Shown in pieces: positions 60,737 to 64,000 of a stretch of 64,000 nt of DNA. This DNA comes from Sphingobium sp. GTDB lineage: Bacteria; Pseudomonadota; Alphaproteobacteria; Sphingomonadales; Sphingomonadaceae. Both the position numbers and the translations under genes were made by a program. Numbering within the stretch: the first letter of the stretch is position 1; each line of letters starts with the position of its first letter. The notes under the pieces were generated by a model. The model searched no databases and was not told the DNA's origin. It saw only the letters and a list, made by a program, of their open reading frames with translations. The stretch lies in NCBI GenBank assembly GCA_017745115.1, contig JAGIAA010000007.1, forward strand, positions 62,001-126,000, in the 5' to 3' direction.

Positions 60737-61633
60737 TCATCCCTCCAACCCCACACCGTAAAAGCGCGTGCCATCCTCCGCCGTCCTGATCCAGCCCGCG
60801 GTCGGATCGGCGAAGTGCGCTCCGATCACCAGCACGCCGCTGTCCTTGTACTTGTCGACGAAGCCCATGCGCGTCTTCTGGCCGGCAGCGGTGTCCATGT
60901 CGAAGCGCGCGGGCCGGTGCGGCAGCGCGCATTGAATCGGGTGATGCATGAGGTCGCCGGTGATGACCCCGCGCTCGCCCTTGCTCTCGATGCAGAGATG
61001 GACATGCCCCGGCGTATGGCCATGGCTCGGCTCGACGAAGAGCTCCGCGCTGATCCGGTGGTCATTGTCGATGAGATCGGCGAGGCCCGCCTTGATGATC
61101 GGATCCACACTGTCCGCCAGGTGGCGCACATCGTGCAGGCCATGATCCTCGTGCGACCGCAGCTCCTCCCAGCTCTCGAACTCGGTCTTGCCGAACAGGT
61201 AGCGGGCATTGGGAAAGGTCGGTGCCCATTTCTCGCCGTCCCAGAAGGTGTTCCAGCCGACATGATCGAAGTGCAAATGCGTGCACATCACGACATTGAT
61301 GTCACCGGGCTTCAGGCCGAGCGAGGCGAGGTCGTCGAAGAAGGTCGAATTGAGATCGCAGAACACGCCATAGGCGCGATCGCGGCCATTGCCGATGCAG
61401 GTGTCGAGCATGACGTTCATCGTCGGCGTCTGCACGATGAAGCCCTGGAAGTTCATGATCTGCTCGCCCGCGGGCGTCGCATAATGCGGGTGCAGCCAGC
61501 GCATCGCGACCACCTCTTCGGGCGTCGCGTCGGCGATGGTCATGTTGATATGATCGGTGAACTTCCACAGCTCGACGAAGCGCGTCACGGTCACGTCGCC
61601 GATCTGCCAGCTTCTCATATGCTCGCGCGCCAT
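60737..61633 (-). CDS. Metallo-beta-lactamase-fold hydrolase
   Basis: The 298-residue MBL-fold protein has the metal motif CTHLHFDHVGWNTF, PSHGHTPGHVHL (metal His), ITGDLMHHP (bridging Asp) and VIGAHFADPTAGW (last His). It is a different subgroup from the MBL enzyme at 58594-59397, with a longer N-terminal beta-strand region (WQIGDVTVTRFVEL). The ATG at 61633 opens the conserved part; upstream frames run into the repeat. The function is probably hydrolysis of an ester, lactone or thioester in this cluster. Confidence 0.87.
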   Translation of the reverse strand: MAREHMRSWQIGDVTVTRFVELWKFTDHINMTIADATPEEVVAMRWLHPHYATPAGEQIMNFQGFIVQTPTMNVMLDTCIGNGRDRAYGVFCDLNSTFFDDLASLGLKPGDINVVMCTHLHFDHVGWNTFWDGEKWAPTFPNARYLFGKTEFESWEELRSHEDHGLHDVRHLADSVDPIIKAGLADLIDNDHRISAELFVEPSHGHTPGHVHLCIESKGERGVITGDLMHHPIQCALPHRPARFDMDTAAGQKTRMGFVDKYKDSGVLVIGAHFADPTAGWIRTAEDGTRFYGVGLEG

Positions 61634-61657
61634 GCTTATGCTCTCCCTCTCAATGTC

Positions 61658-61734
61658 GTGCTCCCGCGAAAGCAGGAGCCCAGGGCGGTAAAGCCCCGCC
61701 ATCTCGCCCTGGGCTCCTGCTTTCGCAGGAGCAC
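61658..61734. repeat. Intergenic inverted repeat, GTGCTCCTGCGAAGGCAGGAGCC family (copy 2)
   Basis: Arms at 61658-61687 and 61705-61734 match over 30 bases with one or two mismatches and a 17-bp loop, the same geometry as copy 1 at 57609-57685. It lies between the GMC oxidoreductase and MBL genes. Confidence 0.9.
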
Positions 61735-61754
61735 CGTTGAGCTGATAGCCATCC

Positions 61755-63410
61755 TCACGTCTTCCGCCCCACCGACTCCGGCGGCAGATCCGCTGCCGGC
61801 AAGTCCGGCTTGCCCAATATCTTGTCCGCGCCCCGCTCGCCGACCATCACCGAGGCGGCATTCGAATTGCCGCCGATGAGCAGCGGAAACACCGAAGCGT
61901 CGGCCACGCGCAGTCCCTCGACGCCGATCACCTTGAGATCCGGATCGACGACGCTGGCCGGGTCGTTCGCAGCGCCCATGCGGGCCGTGCCGCACGGATG
62001 GTGCACGGTGTAGCCATTGGCGCGGATGAAAGCCTTGATGTCGTCATCGTCCTGCACGGCAGGACCGGGCGCAACCTCGACGCCCTTATACTTGGCGAAG
62101 CTGGGCGCGGCGAAAGCCCGGCGCGCGATCTTCACGGCGCGCACGAGCGGATCGATATCGCCTTCCTCGGCAAGCAGGCGCGGATCGATCAGCGGCGCGG
62201 CAGTAGGATCGTTCGAGGCCAGGCGCAGCGTACCCCGGCTCTTGGGATAGAGCGCGACCGGGCTAATCGCGTAGCCATGGCCGATCGGAAACGGGATCTT
62301 CGGATGCGTGAGGCGCTTGGCCGGCTGGAACACGAACTGCACGTCCGCCTTGGACAGGCGGGGATCGGTCTTCAGAAAAGCAACCGATTCAAAAACGTTC
62401 GAGGCAAGCGGGCCGGTGCGAGTCAGCAGATACTGGATGCCCGCCGCAATATCGCGTGGCCAGACCTTCCAGCTGATGCCGTAGCTGTCGGGATGGTCCG
62501 TCTCCATATGGACCGGACAGGCGACATGATCGTGATAATTGCCGCCAACGCCGGGCAGATCGTGAACGACCTCGACGCCGACGGACTGCAAATGCTCCGC
62601 CGGCCCAATGCCGGACAGCAGGAGCAATTGCGGCGTCTGCACGGCGCCCGCGCAAATCACGACCTCGGCGCGCGCCTTGATCTCGCGCCCGTCCACGAGC
62701 TTGACGCCGGTCGCGCGCCGCCCTTCGAGCATGACGCGGGCCGCCTGCGCATTGGTGATGACGGCCAGGTTCGGCCGCTTCATTGCCGGGCGCAACATAC
62801 CGCGCGCGCTGGATTCGCGGCGGCCATCGCGGATCAGGCCCTGGCGGAAGCCATAACCTTCCGGGTCGGCACCGTTGAAGTCCGGGCAATGCTTGAACTG
62901 AAGCGAGGCGAGAGCGTCCAGATAGGCGTGGTTGAGCGGATTGGCCTTCTCGCCCGCCGGATATTTGACATTCACCGGTCCGCCCTTCCCGTGGAAGACC
63001 GAAGCGGGGAAATTCTCGTTATTCTCGTTGCGCGTGAAGTAGGGCAGCACCTCGCGATAGGACCAGCCCTTGGCGCCCATGTCCGCCCATGTATCGAAAT
63101 CGGTCGGATGGCCGCGGAAATAGACCATGCCGTTGATGGCGCCCGATCCGCCGATCACCTTGCCGCGCGGCACGCCGATCTGCCGCCCGGCCATGCCAGG
63201 CTGGGGCACGGTCTGGAAGCGCCAGTTCAGCGACTTCGTGTTGATCGCTGCCGCGACAAAGCTCGGGATATGGATGAAGGGATGGCTGTCCTTGTTGCCC
63301 GCCTCAAGCAGTGCGACCGTACGATCCTCCCGATCGGACAGGCGTGCCGCGAGCGCGGCACCGGCCGATCCGCCGCCGACGACGACATAGTCGAACTCCA
63401 TCTCCGCCAC
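61755..63410 (-). CDS. GMC-family FAD oxidoreductase (choline/alcohol dehydrogenase-like)
   Basis: The 551-residue enzyme starts with the FAD motif YVVVGGGSAGAALAARLSD and has the GMC signature 1 region IGGSGAINGMVYFRG. The second signature is AGAVQTPQLLLLSGIGP. The active-site histidine is in TVHHPCGTARMG, followed by VADASVFP. Such enzymes oxidise primary alcohols to aldehydes. The GTG at 63410 has AGGAG 6 bp upstream and is preferred to the ATG at 63401. It is probably the first gene of the leftward catabolic cluster, and a palindromic operator candidate lies 76 bp upstream. Confidence 0.9.
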   Translation of the reverse strand: MAEMEFDYVVVGGGSAGAALAARLSDREDRTVALLEAGNKDSHPFIHIPSFVAAAINTKSLNWRFQTVPQPGMAGRQIGVPRGKVIGGSGAINGMVYFRGHPTDFDTWADMGAKGWSYREVLPYFTRNENNENFPASVFHGKGGPVNVKYPAGEKANPLNHAYLDALASLQFKHCPDFNGADPEGYGFRQGLIRDGRRESSARGMLRPAMKRPNLAVITNAQAARVMLEGRRATGVKLVDGREIKARAEVVICAGAVQTPQLLLLSGIGPAEHLQSVGVEVVHDLPGVGGNYHDHVACPVHMETDHPDSYGISWKVWPRDIAAGIQYLLTRTGPLASNVFESVAFLKTDPRLSKADVQFVFQPAKRLTHPKIPFPIGHGYAISPVALYPKSRGTLRLASNDPTAAPLIDPRLLAEEGDIDPLVRAVKIARRAFAAPSFAKYKGVEVAPGPAVQDDDDIKAFIRANGYTVHHPCGTARMGAANDPASVVDPDLKVIGVEGLRVADASVFPLLIGGNSNAASVMVGERGADKILGKPDLPAADLPPESVGRKT

Positions 63411-63485
63411 GCGGCTCTCCTCTCCCCGGGGAGGCAACTCTAGCGGCGAGAACATAGATTTCTAGGCCTTGCGCGGCGTTCATTT

Positions 63486-63500
63486 ATTCACTGGGTGAAT
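63486..63500. promoter_or_regulatory. Candidate TetR-type operator upstream of the GMC oxidoreductase
   Basis: ATTCAC-TGG-GTGAAT is a perfect 6-bp inverted repeat with a 3-bp spacer, extended by further partial symmetry (CATTT and GATTG). It lies between the divergent GMC and DUF3817 genes, 76 bp from the GMC start, where a cluster-specific repressor could bind. No regulator gene is present inside the window. Confidence 0.4.
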
Positions 63501-63596
63501 GATTGCTTAGAAAGGCAATGAATCGCGGGGAATTGATCGAGACGAAAGCGGGCGGCAAATGACGCCGGTTTGGTGAAGGGAGAATCGAGGAGCATG

Positions 63597-63911
63597 ATGT
63601 TCGGACTTTTCAGGCTGATCGCGCTGGCGGAAGGCGTCAGCACGATCCTGCTGTTTCTCGTCGCCATGCCTCTCAAATACGGATTCGGCGAGCCGGGCCT
63701 GATCCGTCCGGTCGGCTGGACGCACGGCATCCTGTTCCTCGGTTATATCGTGACGATGGTGCCCGGACTCTGGGGTCGGCGCGTCGGCGTCCTCGGTTGG
63801 GTCCGCACGTTTTTCGCGTCGTTCTTCCCGTTCGGAACGTTTCTCAACGATCCGTTCCTGCGCCGGCATGCGCCCCGGCCCACTTCCGGCTCGTACCGCA
63901 GCCCATTCTAG
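63597..63911 (+). CDS. DUF3817-domain small integral-membrane protein
   Basis: The 104-residue membrane protein begins FGLFRLIALAEGVSTILLFL and contains MPLKYGFGEPG, then GWTHGILFLGYIV, all diagnostic of DUF3817. About three hydrophobic helices are seen. Its function is unknown. GAGGAG lies 4 bp before the ATG at 63597; an adjacent ATG at 63594 is also possible. It is transcribed away from the catabolic cluster. Confidence 0.85.
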   Translation: MFGLFRLIALAEGVSTILLFLVAMPLKYGFGEPGLIRPVGWTHGILFLGYIVTMVPGLWGRRVGVLGWVRTFFASFFPFGTFLNDPFLRRHAPRPTSGSYRSPF

Positions 63912-64000
63912 CCGGACACCTCTGTTTCGGATGACAGCAGGTAGGCCGCCTTATAGCCTCCCCTCGCGTGATCCGGCGCGGTGCCAGTCAGGGTGACGAT

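Noticed and set aside
47602..61734. Repeated palindromes as a possible CRISPR array
   Set aside because: They are isolated inverted repeats of several families between genes, without regular spacers and without cas genes.
1..64000. tRNA, rRNA, riboswitch, insertion sequence or prophage genes
   Set aside because: None recognised on reading both strands; a covariance-model scan would be needed to exclude small RNAs.

Overview
The window is GC-rich, densely coded alphaproteobacterial DNA, most likely from a sphingomonad (Sphingomonadaceae). This rests on the gene families seen (TonB receptor, DUF3817 protein, HD-GYP protein with an N-terminal DUF3391-like region, isoquinoline-oxidoreductase-type hydroxylase, GMC oxidoreductase and P450 catabolic genes), the many 4-bp ATGA overlaps, and several families of short intergenic inverted repeats with arms such as CGTTCG-CTGAGC-TGTCGAAG that are common in this group. 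The species cannot be named from sequence alone.

Region 1 (1-15918, minus strand) is one long, tightly packed operon for purine salvage and degradation. Read from its promoter end it encodes an SBF-type transporter fused to an AtzG/DUF4089-like tail, an AtzE-type amidase, an NCS2 purine permease, an exported MTAN-like nucleosidase, HpxW, allantoate amidohydrolase, PucG aminotransferase, PuuE allantoinase, HpxZ, UraD, HIU hydrolase, membrane urate oxidase PuuD, XdhA and XdhB (which runs off the left edge). Together these predict nucleoside to base, xanthine, urate, allantoin, ureidoglycine, oxalurate and finally oxamate/oxalate.

Region 2 (16.2-20.2 kb) has a 3-hydroxyisobutyrate-dehydrogenase-family gene with an apparent 3' frameshift, divergent from a pentose-phosphate set rpiA-tal-gnd. 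Region 3 (20.7-26.5 kb) holds a HAF-repeat autotransporter with a 22-unit Thr-Pro linker, and a convergent three-gene molybdenum hydroxylase operon with its own dihaem-type cytochrome c. Region 4 (26.7-32.3 kb) is a small catabolic area: a crotonase and a two-domain extradiol-dioxygenase-like protein, a divergent NodD-type LysR regulator with an ATC-N9-GAT box, and an AraC regulator divergent from an SDR and an alpha/beta hydrolase.

Region 5 (32.6-43.8 kb) is a surface or signalling block: a VioB-type ferritin-like protein, a secreted G8-domain protein of CEMIP/TMEM2 architecture, a 1240-residue TonB-dependent receptor, and a divergent histidine kinase/response regulator pair followed by two coupled small genes. 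Region 6 (44-50 kb) has kdsA, a porin, an SDR, a ketopantoate-reductase-like gene and a c-di-GMP-type HD-GYP protein. Region 7 (50.1-63.4 kb, minus strand) is a catabolic cluster of unknown substrate with two SDRs, a phytoene-desaturase-like FAD oxidoreductase, two beta-lactamase-fold hydrolases, two NTF2-like proteins, a CMD-family protein, a hydroxyacid dehydrogenase, two metallo-beta-lactamase-fold hydrolases, a P450 and a GMC oxidoreductase. Its intergenic gaps are filled with palindromic repeats. No tRNA, rRNA, insertion sequence, phage gene or CRISPR array was seen.
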